64,000 nucleotides of DNA from NCBI GenBank assembly GCA_963741615.1, contig CAVUIU010000006.1:167960-231959 (forward strand), written 5' to 3'. The number at the start of each line of letters is the position of its first letter. Within the stretch, counting starts at the first letter, position 1. Source of the stretch: UBA9676 sp963741615. GTDB taxonomy: Bacteria > Actinomycetota > Actinomycetes > Streptosporangiales > Streptosporangiaceae. A program made the position numbers and the translations under genes. A model generated the notes under the pieces. It saw only the letters and a list, made by a program, of their open reading frames with translations, was not told where the DNA came from and made no database searches. Positions 53,826 to 62,711 of this stretch are shown here, piece by piece.

Positions 53826-53935
53826 AAACCCCCCGGTGGTATTTCATAAACCCTGCTGGGGTATTACCTGAACCCCAGGGTGGTATGTGATGAACCTGGG
53901 CGGGGTATGCGGGCAGGAATACCTGGGTATGAAAG
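53826..53935. promoter_or_regulatory. Operator-like array of four (plus one degenerate) 22-bp direct repeats
   Basis: Units begin at 53826, 53848, 53870 and 53892, exactly 22 bp apart, and align without gaps as RAACCN8GGTATK. A fifth, weaker copy at 53914 keeps GGTATG in phase. Each unit is also an imperfect inverted repeat (AACC...GGTAT), a form resembling operators of copper-responsive CsoR-type regulators. The 22-bp period, about two helical turns, would put bound proteins on one face of the DNA. They lie just upstream of the promoter-like sequence of the SCO1-type gene, a position that suits an activator. Confidence 0.7.
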
Positions 53936-53947
53936 GGCACTTTCGTG

Positions 53948-53976
53948 TTGCGGGGGCTTTCCGCACTGGGTAGATT
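53948..53976 (+). promoter_or_regulatory. Possible promoter of the SCO1-type gene
   Basis: TTGCGG at 53948-53953, a 17-base spacer and TAGATT at 53971-53976, about 67 bp before the ATG at 54044. The -10 fits the actinobacterial TAnnnT pattern. The 22-bp array ends 12 bp upstream of the -35. Confidence 0.5.
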
Positions 53977-54043
53977 TCCGGTGCGGTCCGGGGCCGGAAG
54001 GCAGGCGTGAGGTGTCATCGCTGGCAGCCACGGGTGAGGCATC

Positions 54044-55936
54044 ATGCCCGGGATGAACTCCGGGGTCAACGTCAACGACCCCACAGTTATCGCCGCGTTC
54101 AGGGCGGCGCTGCTGCATCAGGGACTCATCGCACTGCTGATCTTCGGGGTGCTCGGGCTGGCCTGGATCACCGTGCGCGCGTGGCTCCCCGCGGCGGCCC
54201 GGCCCGGCGACCCGGGCGACCCGGCCGGACGGGGTGCCCCGTCCGCACCCGCCCCGGCTGGACAGGGTTCCCCATCCGCACCCGCCCCGGCCGAGCCTGC
54301 CTGGCGGTGGCTGCTCCGCGGCGGCTTCGGCATCCTGTGGATCTTGGACGGGATCCTGCAGGCTCAGCCGAAGCTGGCGATCGGGCTCCCGTCCCAGGTG
54401 ATCGGGCCGACGGCGGCGAGTTCACCGCACTGGGTGCAGCACGTGGTGAACTGGGCCGGGACCACCTGGTCCTATCACCCGATGCAAGCCGGAGCCGCGG
54501 CGGTCTGGATCCAGGTCGGGATCGGCATCTGGCTGCTGGCCGCGCCGCGAGGCGGCTGGTCCCGGCTGGCCGCTCTGGTCAGCCTGGGCTGGGGGCTGGT
54601 GGTCTGGGTCTTCGGCGAATCCTTCGGCGGGATCTTCGCCCCGGGCCTGACCTGGCTGTTTGGCGCCCCAGGCGCGGTACTCATCTATTGCGTGGCAGGC
54701 GCGCTGATCGCCCTCCCGGAGCGCTCATGGCGTGACCCCCGGCTCGGGCGGGCGATCCTCGCCGGGACGGGCCTGTTCCTGGTTGGCATGGCGGTGCTGC
54801 AAGCCTGGCCGGGGCGTGGATTCTGGCAGGGGATCTCCCACCGGCAGCCAGGCACCCTGGCCGGCATGACCCGGTCGATGGCGCGGACACCGCAGCCGGG
54901 TTTCCTTGCCGCCTGGATCAATGCCTTCACCACCTTCGACGAGGCACACGGGTTCGCGGTGAACCTGTTCGCCGTGGCCGTGCTGGCGGCGGCCGGGGCT
55001 GCTTTCCTCACCGGGCGGCCGCGGCTGGCCCGGCTGGCGGTCATCGCGTTCACCGTGGCGTGCCTGGCGGACTGGGTGCTCATCGAGGACTTCGGCTTCT
55101 TCGGCGGTCTGGGCACCGACCCCAACAGCATGATCCCGTTCGCCCTGCTCGGCATCGCCGGCTACCTCGCCCTGTCACCCGGGCCCGCGACCGCGGCGGA
55201 GCCGGCCAGCGCCGGGAGACCCGCGGCGGGCTGGCGGGACCGGGTCCGGCCGGCCTCACTCCGCCGGTCGGCAGCGGCGGCGAGCTTCCGCACGGTCGCC
55301 TCCGTCGGCGCGATCGGCCTGATCATTCTCGGTGCGGCACCCATGGCGGCGGCCCAGGCCAGCCCGGACGCTGACCCGATCCTGGCCGAGGCCATCGCCG
55401 GGTCGGCCGCCTCGCTGAACTTCCCCGCCAAGGGCTTCCAGCTCACCGACCAGCACGGGCGGACGGTGAGCCTGGCCAGCCTGCGCGGCAAGGTGGTGCT
55501 GCTGACCTTCCTGGACCCGGTGTGCACGACCGACTGCCCGCTCATCGCGCAGGAGTTCCGGGCCGCCGGGCAGCTCCTCGGAGCCGCCTCGCGCAAGGTG
55601 GAACTGGTCGCGATCGTCGCCAATCCCGTCTACCACCAGGTCGCTGACATCCAGGCGTTCGACCGCCAGGAATACCTGGGCCAGGTGCCGAACTGGCTGT
55701 ACCTGACGGGCAGCGTGCCCCAGCTCCGGCGGGTGTGGAAGGAATACGGGATCGCCGCCGAGGTCCTGCCCGCGGGCTCCATGGTCGGCCATCCTGACGT
55801 GGCCTACGTCATCGACCAGGCGGGGCGCGTCCGCGAGGAGCTCAACACCGACCCGGGGCCGGGCACCACGGCGACGAAATCCTCGTTCGCAGTCCTGCTC
55901 GCCGACGCCGCCCGGCAAGCGCTGGGATCGTCGTGA
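54044..55936 (+). CDS. Membrane protein fused to an SCO1/SenC copper chaperone domain
   Basis: 630 aa. The N-terminal 400 residues hold about nine hydrophobic segments (e.g. GLIALLIFGVLGLAWITVRA, FGILWILDGILQAQPKL, LTWLFGAPGAVLIYCVAGAL) separated by short loops, and the last 200 residues form a thioredoxin-fold SCO1 domain. The copper-site CxxxC appears as CTTDC in LDPVCTTDCPLIAQEF, and the third ligand histidine is in GHPDVAYVID. SCO1 proteins deliver copper to cytochrome c oxidase or guard against copper stress; the fusion to a polytopic membrane part is uncommon. Start at ATG after GAGG. It overlaps the following lipoprotein gene by 4 bases. Confidence 0.8.
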   Translation: MPGMNSGVNVNDPTVIAAFRAALLHQGLIALLIFGVLGLAWITVRAWLPAAARPGDPGDPAGRGAPSAPAPAGQGSPSAPAPAEPAWRWLLRGGFGILWILDGILQAQPKLAIGLPSQVIGPTAASSPHWVQHVVNWAGTTWSYHPMQAGAAAVWIQVGIGIWLLAAPRGGWSRLAALVSLGWGLVVWVFGESFGGIFAPGLTWLFGAPGAVLIYCVAGALIALPERSWRDPRLGRAILAGTGLFLVGMAVLQAWPGRGFWQGISHRQPGTLAGMTRSMARTPQPGFLAAWINAFTTFDEAHGFAVNLFAVAVLAAAGAAFLTGRPRLARLAVIAFTVACLADWVLIEDFGFFGGLGTDPNSMIPFALLGIAGYLALSPGPATAAEPASAGRPAAGWRDRVRPASLRRSAAAASFRTVASVGAIGLIILGAAPMAAAQASPDADPILAEAIAGSAASLNFPAKGFQLTDQHGRTVSLASLRGKVVLLTFLDPVCTTDCPLIAQEFRAAGQLLGAASRKVELVAIVANPVYHQVADIQAFDRQEYLGQVPNWLYLTGSVPQLRRVWKEYGIAAEVLPAGSMVGHPDVAYVIDQAGRVREELNTDPGPGTTATKSSFAVLLADAARQALGSS

Positions 55937-57099
55937 GCCGCCGCGGGCCGGTGACCCTGCTGCTGGCCGTGGCGGTCCTGGGTGCCGGCTGCGGCTCCAC
56001 GGCGCGGCAGGCCGCCGCCCCGGCCAGCGCCCCGCCGCCGCCATCCCTGGCCACCTCCCTGGTCACGGACGCCGGGACGTGGGCGGTCGCGGCGATGGGC
56101 GGCCCGGCGGCCAGCCATGACGATTTCTGGCAGCTGTTCGTCCGCCCGGCGGGAACGGGAACGTGGCACCTGGCCACCCCGCCCGGTGTGGCCAGCAACG
56201 GCGGCCTGGTGGTCGCCGGCCTCGGCGCGGGGTCCGTGGTGGCCGGTTTCCGGCCCAGCCAGGACCTGGCCTACTCCCCGCTCGCCACCACCCATGACAA
56301 CGGTGCCGCATGGGCACCCGGCCTGCTCGACGCCGGCCTGGCCGATGTCCCTGACGCCCTGGCGGCCGCCCCGCGGGGCGGCCGCCTGCTCGCGCTGCTG
56401 AGCAACGGCGCGGCTGAGCTGTCCGGTCCCGGCGGGACGGCCTGGACGAGACTGGCCACCGACCGGGTTCTCGCCGCGTCCGCGGCGGGCAGCCGCTGCC
56501 GGCCGGGCAGCCTCACCGCAGCGGCGTTCAGCCCATCCGGGGAGCCCATGCTGGCGGCGACCTGCGCCCGCACCGGGACCGCCGGCGTCTTCGCGTTCGC
56601 CGGCGGCGCGTGGCACCCTGCCGGGCCGGTGCTGCCGGGCTCGTACGCGCATCGCAGCGTCACGGTGCTCCGGCTCACCACGGTGGCCGGCGGTACGGGG
56701 GCCGGTGGCACGGCGGCGCTGCTGATGGCGGGCACCGGGTCAGCGGCACGCCTGCTCGCCGCCTGGCCCACCGACAGTGGCGCGCGCTGGGCCCTGTCCC
56801 AGCCGTTGCCGCTGCACGGTGCGAAGCTCCTGTCCGCGTCATTCGGGCCCGGCGGCACGGCCGCGATCGTGGTTAACGGGGACCACGCGGAGACCGTCAC
56901 CGGCACGGCGGCGTCATGGCGGCCGCTGCCCGCGCTGCCGTCGGGCACCGCGACGCTCGCCCCTGCCCCCCGGGGCGGGTGGAACGCCCTTGCCGTTCAT
57001 CGCTCCCGGCTGACGGTGTGGCGGCTCGCGCCGGACGGGGCCGCGTGGGCCGCCGCGCAGACCATCAGGGTCCCCATCGAGTTCGGGTCATCGGGCTGA
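55933..57099 (+). CDS. Secreted lipoprotein, WD40/beta-propeller-like repeats
   Basis: 388 aa from a GTG start that overlaps the previous stop (GTGA). A short signal (LLLAVAVLGAGC) ends in a good lipobox LGAGC at about residue 22, then an Ala/Pro linker and a region of weak repeats around GTWAVAAMGG, GTWHLATPPG, AWTRLATD, GAWHPAGPV and ASWRPLPAL, suggesting a beta-propeller on the outside of the membrane. No known family. The coupling to the SCO1 fusion suggests a joint extracytoplasmic role, for example in copper handling, which is inference. Confidence 0.65.
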   Translation: MSRRGPVTLLLAVAVLGAGCGSTARQAAAPASAPPPPSLATSLVTDAGTWAVAAMGGPAASHDDFWQLFVRPAGTGTWHLATPPGVASNGGLVVAGLGAGSVVAGFRPSQDLAYSPLATTHDNGAAWAPGLLDAGLADVPDALAAAPRGGRLLALLSNGAAELSGPGGTAWTRLATDRVLAASAAGSRCRPGSLTAAAFSPSGEPMLAATCARTGTAGVFAFAGGAWHPAGPVLPGSYAHRSVTVLRLTTVAGGTGAGGTAALLMAGTGSAARLLAAWPTDSGARWALSQPLPLHGAKLLSASFGPGGTAAIVVNGDHAETVTGTAASWRPLPALPSGTATLAPAPRGGWNALAVHRSRLTVWRLAPDGAAWAAAQTIRVPIEFGSSG

Positions 57100-57173
57100 C
57101 GCCGGACCCGCGCGCCGCATCTTCTTCACCAGCGCCGGGCACCGGACCACCACCACCATCGCGCCGATGGCGG

Positions 57174-57809
57174 TCAGCAGCGAGGGATGCCCGCGGCCGG
57201 ATCGGCCCCGGTGTTGAGGTAGAAGCCCGCGACGTAGCCGGTGTGCGGCGCCACCAGGTGGTACCAGACACTGTCCCCGAAAACGGAACCGCCGAGGGCA
57301 TAGCAGTCCACCGTGACCGCGCTGCCGGCCGCACCGAGCACGGCGACGGCCTGCGCCGACGTGCTGGGGGTCTTGCGCACCCGCAGGCCCTTGGCCAGTG
57401 TCTGATAGGTGTGCCGGACAGCGCAGGCGGGGATGCCCGCGGCGGGGTCGCGCCCGGTGTTGAGGTAGAAGCCCGCGACGTAGCCGGTGTGCGGCGCCAC
57501 CAGGTGGTACCAGACACTGTCCCCGAAAACGGAACCGCCGAGGGCATAGCAGTCCACCGTGACCGCGCTGCCGACCGCACCGAGCACGGCGCGGGTGCCG
57601 GCCGAGGTGCTCGGCGCCCGGCGTACCCGCAGGCCCGTGACCAGCGTGCGGTAGACGTGCCCGGACGGTGCCTGGCGCGCCTGCGCGGCCGTCACCGACT
57701 GTGCCGCCGCTGAGGAGGGACTCGCGAGCATCACGGTGCTCAAGGTGGCCACCAGCGGCACGCCGGCCACGGCCAGTACCGCTCGTCTGATTCCGGTGGG
57801 GAAGACCAT
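57174..57809 (-). CDS. Secreted protein with two SH3-like domains
   Basis: About 211 aa: a signal peptide (MVFPTGIRRAVLAVAGVPLV...ASPSSAAAQS), then two bacterial SH3-like repeats (about residues 60-130 and 140-211). Each begins GLRVR(R/K)(A/T)PSTSA and includes VTVDCYALGGSVFGDSVWYH and TGYVAGFYLNTG. SH3b domains of secreted bacterial proteins bind cell-wall peptides. The two repeats share 121 identical bases, so one was copied recently from the other. No catalytic domain. The start is the ATG preceded by GAAGAGGA. It is convergent with the lipoprotein gene. Confidence 0.85.
   Translation of the reverse strand: MVFPTGIRRAVLAVAGVPLVATLSTVMLASPSSAAAQSVTAAQARQAPSGHVYRTLVTGLRVRRAPSTSAGTRAVLGAVGSAVTVDCYALGGSVFGDSVWYHLVAPHTGYVAGFYLNTGRDPAAGIPACAVRHTYQTLAKGLRVRKTPSTSAQAVAVLGAAGSAVTVDCYALGGSVFGDSVWYHLVAPHTGYVAGFYLNTGADPAAGIPRC
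57207..57573 (-). repeat. 121-bp perfect direct duplication within the SH3 gene
   Basis: Bases 57207-57327 are identical to 57453-57573, 246 bp (82 codons) apart. The rest of the two domain copies differs at many positions, so the identity is a local gene conversion or a recent duplication of part of one SH3 domain. Confidence 0.9.
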
Positions 57810-58034
57810 GGGGTTCCTCTTCGTCGATGCGGGGGCCAGCATGACCAGCGGCAGAACGCGAGCAGATTCCTCTCCGCAGAGGACCACCGGGGGGACGCGG
57901 CAGCGGCCTTCGCGAGGTGTCTCGTTCGGTACTGTAAGGCGGAAATAGGGATTTCAAAGCAGCCGCGCCGTGGTGAAGAGCACCGAGCCGGCCGTGGCGC
58001 CGGTAGGGCCGGCCAATGTCCGCGGAGGAGCAGC

Positions 58035-58808
58035 ATGGCCGTGAGCGAACGGGTCCCGGGCCGCTATGACCGGCTCGGGGTGGGATATCACCAGACCCGC
58101 CAGGAAGACCCGCGGCTCGCGGCGCGCATCCACGCCGCACTGGGCGATGCCCGCTCGGTGGTCAACGTGGGGGCTGGCACCGGGTCATATGAACCCCGGG
58201 GCCGGGCAGTGGTCGCCGTGGAGCCCTCAGCCGTGATGGTCGCCCAGCGTCGGGCCGGCGCCGCACCCGCGGTCCGGGCCGCCGCCGAGGCGCTGCCGTT
58301 CGGCGCTCACCGGTTCGATGCCGCGATGGCGCTGTGGACCATCCACCACTGGGCCGACCCCGGCAGGGGAATCGCCGAGCTGCGGCGCGTCGCCCGCGGG
58401 GCTGTGATCGTGACCGCCTCCGACCGGCTCAACGAGCTGTGGCTCATCCGCGACTACTTCCCGGCCATCGCCCTGCGGCGCCCCGAGATCCAGCCCGGGC
58501 ACATAGCCGCCCTGCTCGGCAGCAACGTCCGGATCGAGCCGTTCCCCGTCCCGCGCGATTGCCTGGACGGCTTTGGCGAGGCGTTCTGGGCTCGGCCCGA
58601 GGCCTACCTCGACCCCCGCATACGCGCGGGGATATCCGCCTTCGGGCTCCTCGACCAGGCGGAGCTCGGCCGCGGCCTCCGGCGGCTTCGGGCAGACCTG
58701 CGATCCGGGGCCTGGGACGCCCGCTACGGCAACCTCCGCCAACTCGGAGAATTCGACTGCGGACTCCGGCTGATCATCGCGACGGGCCCCGGCGCGGGGC
58801 TGGGGTAG
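58035..58808 (+). CDS. Class I SAM-dependent methyltransferase
   Basis: 257 aa with the SAM-binding motif VVNVGAGTGSYEP (about residues 42-54), an acidic motif II region (VVAVEPS) and motif III (GRGIAELRRVARGAVIVT). Members of this group methylate small molecules or lipids; the substrate cannot be told. GAGGAG lies before the ATG. The gene stands between a divergent SH3 gene and the CocE hydrolase, with no clear operon. Confidence 0.85.
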   Translation: MAVSERVPGRYDRLGVGYHQTRQEDPRLAARIHAALGDARSVVNVGAGTGSYEPRGRAVVAVEPSAVMVAQRRAGAAPAVRAAAEALPFGAHRFDAAMALWTIHHWADPGRGIAELRRVARGAVIVTASDRLNELWLIRDYFPAIALRRPEIQPGHIAALLGSNVRIEPFPVPRDCLDGFGEAFWARPEAYLDPRIRAGISAFGLLDQAELGRGLRRLRADLRSGAWDARYGNLRQLGEFDCGLRLIIATGPGAGLG

Positions 58809-58874
58809 CGTGCCGATAGTTGGCCGCGAACCCGACGCATTGATCGCATAACCACCGCTGGAGGTCGACCGAGC

Positions 58875-60755
58875 ATGACAGCAGCCGACGACAGGCCCGA
58901 GGAATTCCAGCCGCCCACAGCGCTCGAATCGGCTGTCCGCGCCCTCGGAGCGGACACCATCCGCTACCGCGTCGACTACATCATGCTGCCGATGCGCGAC
59001 GGAATCCGGCTGGCGACCGTCGTCTTCCGGCCGCGCGCCGAGGGCCGCTATCCCACCCTTCTGGTCCGGTCACCGTACGCGGCCGCCATCCCCGATCAGG
59101 TCAAGCCCATGCACACCGCGCAGTTCAAGAAGAACTACGTGCTGATCATGCAGAACGAGCGCGGGAGCGAATGGTCAGAAGGCGACTTCGGCTTCCTGAC
59201 CACCACCACCGCGGACGCGCAGGACACCCTCGACTGGATCAGCGCGCAGGAATGGTCCAACGGCAAGGTGGGCCTGCACGGCTGTTCCTCCACCGCCGAG
59301 AACCAGCTGAAACTCGGCGCCATCGGCCATCCGGCGCTGCGCGCTTGCGTGCCGATGAGCTCAGGCGCGGGCGTCGGCGACGTCCCGGGTGCGGAGGGAT
59401 CGAACGGCTGCTTTTTCCGCGGCGGCGTTCCCATGATCAAGTCATGGGCACTCTGGTTCGGCCCGTTCGGGGTCCGGCAGCGGCCGAAACTGCCCGCCGA
59501 CGCCGAGGGCGAAGAGCTGGCCCGGATCTTCCGGCAGTACTCGGTGACCGTGCCGGACTTCCGCAGCCCGGAGTACAACGCAGCCCTTGACAAGGCGACG
59601 CTGCAAGCACCCAGCGGCGACATCTTGCGGCGGATGGGCTCGCCGCTGACGGGCTACGAGACCTTCATGGCCGACGGGCCGGCCTGCCCGGCCTGGAAAG
59701 TCGTTGACCTGATCAACGCCAGCCACACCGGCGCGACCCCGTCCATCAACATCAACGGGTGGATGGACATCGGCGCACGCGAGACCGTCAAGCTCTTCGA
59801 GTTCCAGCAGCATCATCCCGACCAGTACCTGATCATGGCGCCGACGGAGCACTGCCGGATGCTGGCGACCGGCCCGGAGGCCCGGCTGGGCCAGCGGCCC
59901 ATGGGCGACACCCGGTTCCCCTACGACGAGATCATCATCTCGTGGTTCGACCGGTTCCTCTGCGATGAGGCGGACGCCTGGCAGCCGATGCCGAAGGTGC
60001 AGGTCTTCCTCATGGGCGCGGGCACCTGGCTGACCGGCGAGTCCTGGCCGCTGCCCGAGACCGAGACGCGGACACTCTTCCTGGCCGGTGACAGGTCCGC
60101 CAACACGCTGTGGGGCGACGGTGCCCTGGTGCCGGCCGCCCGCGGCGCCGGGACGGACGAGTTCATCGCTGACCCGCACAACCCCGTGCAGTCGCTCGGC
60201 GGCGACCTCGCCACCCATGACCCGATCTGCGTGGATCAGCGGGTGATCGAGTGCCGGGCCGATGTGCTCGTGTACAGCACGCCCGTGCTGACAGAGCCGG
60301 TAGCCATCGTCGGCGACGTCAGCGCGGAACTCTACGTGTCAGCCGACGTGGAGGACGCGGATGTCTTCGTCAAGCTCGTGGACGTCTATCCGGACGGGAC
60401 CGCCTACAACCTCGCCGACAGCTGTTTGCGGCTCCGCTACCGCGACGGCTTCGAGCAGCCGGCCAAGCTCGTGCCCGGCGAGATCCACCGGGTCCGGATC
60501 GGCGGCATCACCACCGCGAACTACTTCCCGGCTGGCCACCGGATCCGGATCGAGATCGCCGGATCCAACTTCCCGCTCGCGGACCGCAACTGGCACGCCG
60601 ACGACCGGAACGACCTGGCCACCGACGGCCCGATCGCGCACCTCACCCTGCACCACGGACAGGGTCACGAGTCGGCGCTGCACTTCCGCGCCTACACCGG
60701 CGAGATCACGGTCGACACGCCGATGTCCGACACCCGGTCCGCAAGCCAGCCGTGA
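58875..60755 (+). CDS. CocE/NonD-family hydrolase (S15-type)
   Basis: 626-aa alpha/beta hydrolase with a C-terminal X-Pro dipeptidyl-peptidase-type jelly-roll domain. The nucleophile serine is in GLHGCSSTAEN, the acid and histidine probably lie in NGWMDIG and APTEHCRM. These enzymes act on acyl or amide bonds of small substrates, such as beta-lactam acids or esters, but no natural substrate can be named. The C-terminal part (AELYVSADVEDADVFVKLVD, HRIRIEIAGSNFPLADRN) is typical of the family. It lies 66 bp after the methyltransferase gene and convergent to the TrxR-like gene. Confidence 0.88.
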   Translation: MTAADDRPEEFQPPTALESAVRALGADTIRYRVDYIMLPMRDGIRLATVVFRPRAEGRYPTLLVRSPYAAAIPDQVKPMHTAQFKKNYVLIMQNERGSEWSEGDFGFLTTTTADAQDTLDWISAQEWSNGKVGLHGCSSTAENQLKLGAIGHPALRACVPMSSGAGVGDVPGAEGSNGCFFRGGVPMIKSWALWFGPFGVRQRPKLPADAEGEELARIFRQYSVTVPDFRSPEYNAALDKATLQAPSGDILRRMGSPLTGYETFMADGPACPAWKVVDLINASHTGATPSININGWMDIGARETVKLFEFQQHHPDQYLIMAPTEHCRMLATGPEARLGQRPMGDTRFPYDEIIISWFDRFLCDEADAWQPMPKVQVFLMGAGTWLTGESWPLPETETRTLFLAGDRSANTLWGDGALVPAARGAGTDEFIADPHNPVQSLGGDLATHDPICVDQRVIECRADVLVYSTPVLTEPVAIVGDVSAELYVSADVEDADVFVKLVDVYPDGTAYNLADSCLRLRYRDGFEQPAKLVPGEIHRVRIGGITTANYFPAGHRIRIEIAGSNFPLADRNWHADDRNDLATDGPIAHLTLHHGQGHESALHFRAYTGEITVDTPMSDTRSASQP

Positions 60756-60812
60756 CGTGATTGCCCCGGACCGGACGATCAGGGTCAACGGCACGGCAGC
60801 GACCACATCGGG

Positions 60813-62494
60813 TCAGCTGCGGTTGCCACGCAGGTAGTCGTGGATCAGGCGGATCGCGACTGAGCCCTCGCCGACCGCCGACGCTACCCGTTTGACCGAC
60901 CCGCAGCGGACGTCGCCGGCCGCGAAGACCCCCGGCAGGCTGGACTCGAGAAACATGGGGGGACGCTGGAGCGGCCAGCTCTCCGGAGGCTGCCCGCCCG
61001 TCATGAGGTCGGTGCCGGTGACCACGAACCCCCACCGGTCGCGCTTGATGTCGGCTGGCAGCCACTGGGTACGGGGCTCGGCTCCGATCAGCACGAACAG
61101 GGCCGCGGCCGGAACGGTCTCGGTCACCCCGGACACCTTGTCCCGGATAGTCAGGCCCTCCAGGAAACACGTCCCGGTGCCGCCCGTCACCACGGCGCCA
61201 CGCCGTACGGCGATGTTCGGTGTGCTGGTGATCTCCTTGACCAGGTACTCGGACATGCTCTCCGCCAGCGACTGGCCCCGGACCAGCACCGTCACCTTGG
61301 CGGCGTACGTGGCGAGGTGGACGGCGGCCTGGCCCGCGGAGTTCGCGCCGCCGACCACGAACACCTCCTTACCCGTCATCGCCGTGGCCTCGGAGGTGGC
61401 GGCGCCGTAGAACACGCCGGCGCCGGTGAGCGCGTCGAGTGAGGGGATGCCGAGCCGACGGTAGGACACGCCGGTGGCGACGATGACCGCCCGGCTGCGA
61501 ACCTCGTCCCCGCCGGCGACCGTCACCACCCGCTCCGGCCCCTCGGCCCGCAGGCCGGTCGCCAGGTTCCCGTACACGTAGTCGGCCCCGAAGTTCCAGG
61601 CCTGCGTGTAAGCCCGGACCGCGAGATCCTCACCGCTCACCCCGGTCGGGAAGCCAAGGTAGTTGCGGATGTGCGAGCTCGTGCCGGCCTGGCCGCCGAT
61701 CGCCTCTGGCTCCAGTACCAGCGTGGACAGGCCTTCGGACGCCCCGTAGACCGCGGCTGCCAGGCCGGCCCGGCACCGATCACCGCCACGTCGTACAGGT
61801 CGCCGCCCGGCCTGGTCTGCATCCCGATGGCCTCGGCGATTTGAGTGTTCGATGGGTTCGGTAGCACCCGCCCGTCGAACATGATGATCGCCGGCAGCGC
61901 CGCGGTGGCGGCGCCGGCCCGTTCCAGCAGCGCCTTTCCCGCTTCGGCGTCCGCCGGGTAGAAGCCGAACGGGACGACGTTGCGGCTCAGCAGATCCCGG
62001 ATCTCGTGCGAGCGGGCGGACCACTCGTCGCCCACCACCCGCATGACTTCGGGCCGGGGAACGTGTGACCTGGCCCACTGCTCAAGCAGTTCGGTGACCG
62101 CCAGGTGGAACTCCTCGTCCGGTACCGTCGCGGGCCTGGCGGCGTAGGCGTCGATGTGGCCGAGCGCCATGGCTTGCAGGATCGGCTCCTGCGGTGGTCC
62201 GAATCCCCCCTCGGTCAGGAGGAGGCGCTTGGCCGTGCTGTGGAACTCGCGGACCCGCGCCAGCAACTGCGTCCCGGTCAGCCGCGGCATCGACTGGCCG
62301 GCCAGCACGACGCTGACCAGGCGCCGGTCGTCGCGGAGCCTGGCGAGCAGGCCGGGCGGATCATCGGCGGATCCAACGCAGATGACCTGGTAATCGGCTC
62401 CGTACCGCTTGCGGAGCTCTCCCTCGACGACACCTCGCGCCCGCGGATCGTCATCGACGACCAGCAGGACTGGAGCATCTGGCATGGGCGGCAC
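60813..62494 (-). CDS. Fused pseudo-receiver / thioredoxin reductase-like protein, frameshifted as sequenced
   Basis: FAD-dependent oxidoreductase of the fused response-regulator/thioredoxin-disulphide-reductase family. Residues 1-130 form a receiver-like domain, 150-235 a glutaredoxin/thioredoxin-like domain (FYPADAEAGKALLERAG), and the rest a two-dinucleotide-fold reductase. The FAD motif begins DVAVIGAGPA, then the frame breaks. Restoring four bases (GGCC, near 61763-61772) gives DVAVIGAGPAGLAAAVYGAS and a protein of about 561 aa. Two known key features are missing. The receiver has VVLAGQSMP where the phospho-acceptor aspartate is usual (VLaDq.MP), and the redox CxxC is replaced by GAATSEA, as in other members of this group. 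Frameshift could be real decay or an assembly error. Confidence 0.85.
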
Positions 62495-62651
62495 CTATGA
62501 GCTCGGCTGGCATGTCATCTCTGGCCACAATGCCGTTCCCGGCGGCGCGCATCAAGCGCGCAGACAGCGCTTGGGCTGATCACGGCACCCGCTGGGGTAC
62601 ACCTATCGCGCTCGACGGCGGCAGGCGGCCAAATCCTCCCAAGCAGTCTGA
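62495..62651. other. Short upstream region of the TrxR-like gene
   Basis: About 160 bp between the start of the TrxR-like gene and the terminator of the tRNA remnant. It should contain the promoter of the TrxR-like gene, but I cannot place one. Nothing else is seen. Confidence 0.5.
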
Positions 62652-62682
62652 AGGCCCCATCCCTGGATGGAGGATGAGGCCT
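62652..62682 (-). terminator. Terminator hairpin after the tRNA-Val remnant
   Basis: AGGCCCCATCC (62652-62662) and GGATGAGGCCT (62672-62682) form an 11-pair stem (one U-G pair in the minus-strand RNA) around a nine-base loop, about 30 bp past the tRNA 3' end in its direction. It is the natural end of the tRNA transcript, so this side is the original chromosome. Confidence 0.65.
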
Positions 62683-62711
62683 GTCCTGGCGCTTCGGACC
62701 TGGCGTATGCC

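Larger units (their letters stand above)
53684..54043. other. Divergent control region between DUF5134 and SCO1-type genes
   Basis: 360 bp without a gene, clearly lower in G+C than its surroundings. It contains the 22-bp array and the promoter-like sequence listed below. Confidence 0.7.

Noticed and set aside
53826..53935. CRISPR array
   Set aside because: The repeats are only 22 bp apart with no spacers between and are imperfect. No cas gene is near.
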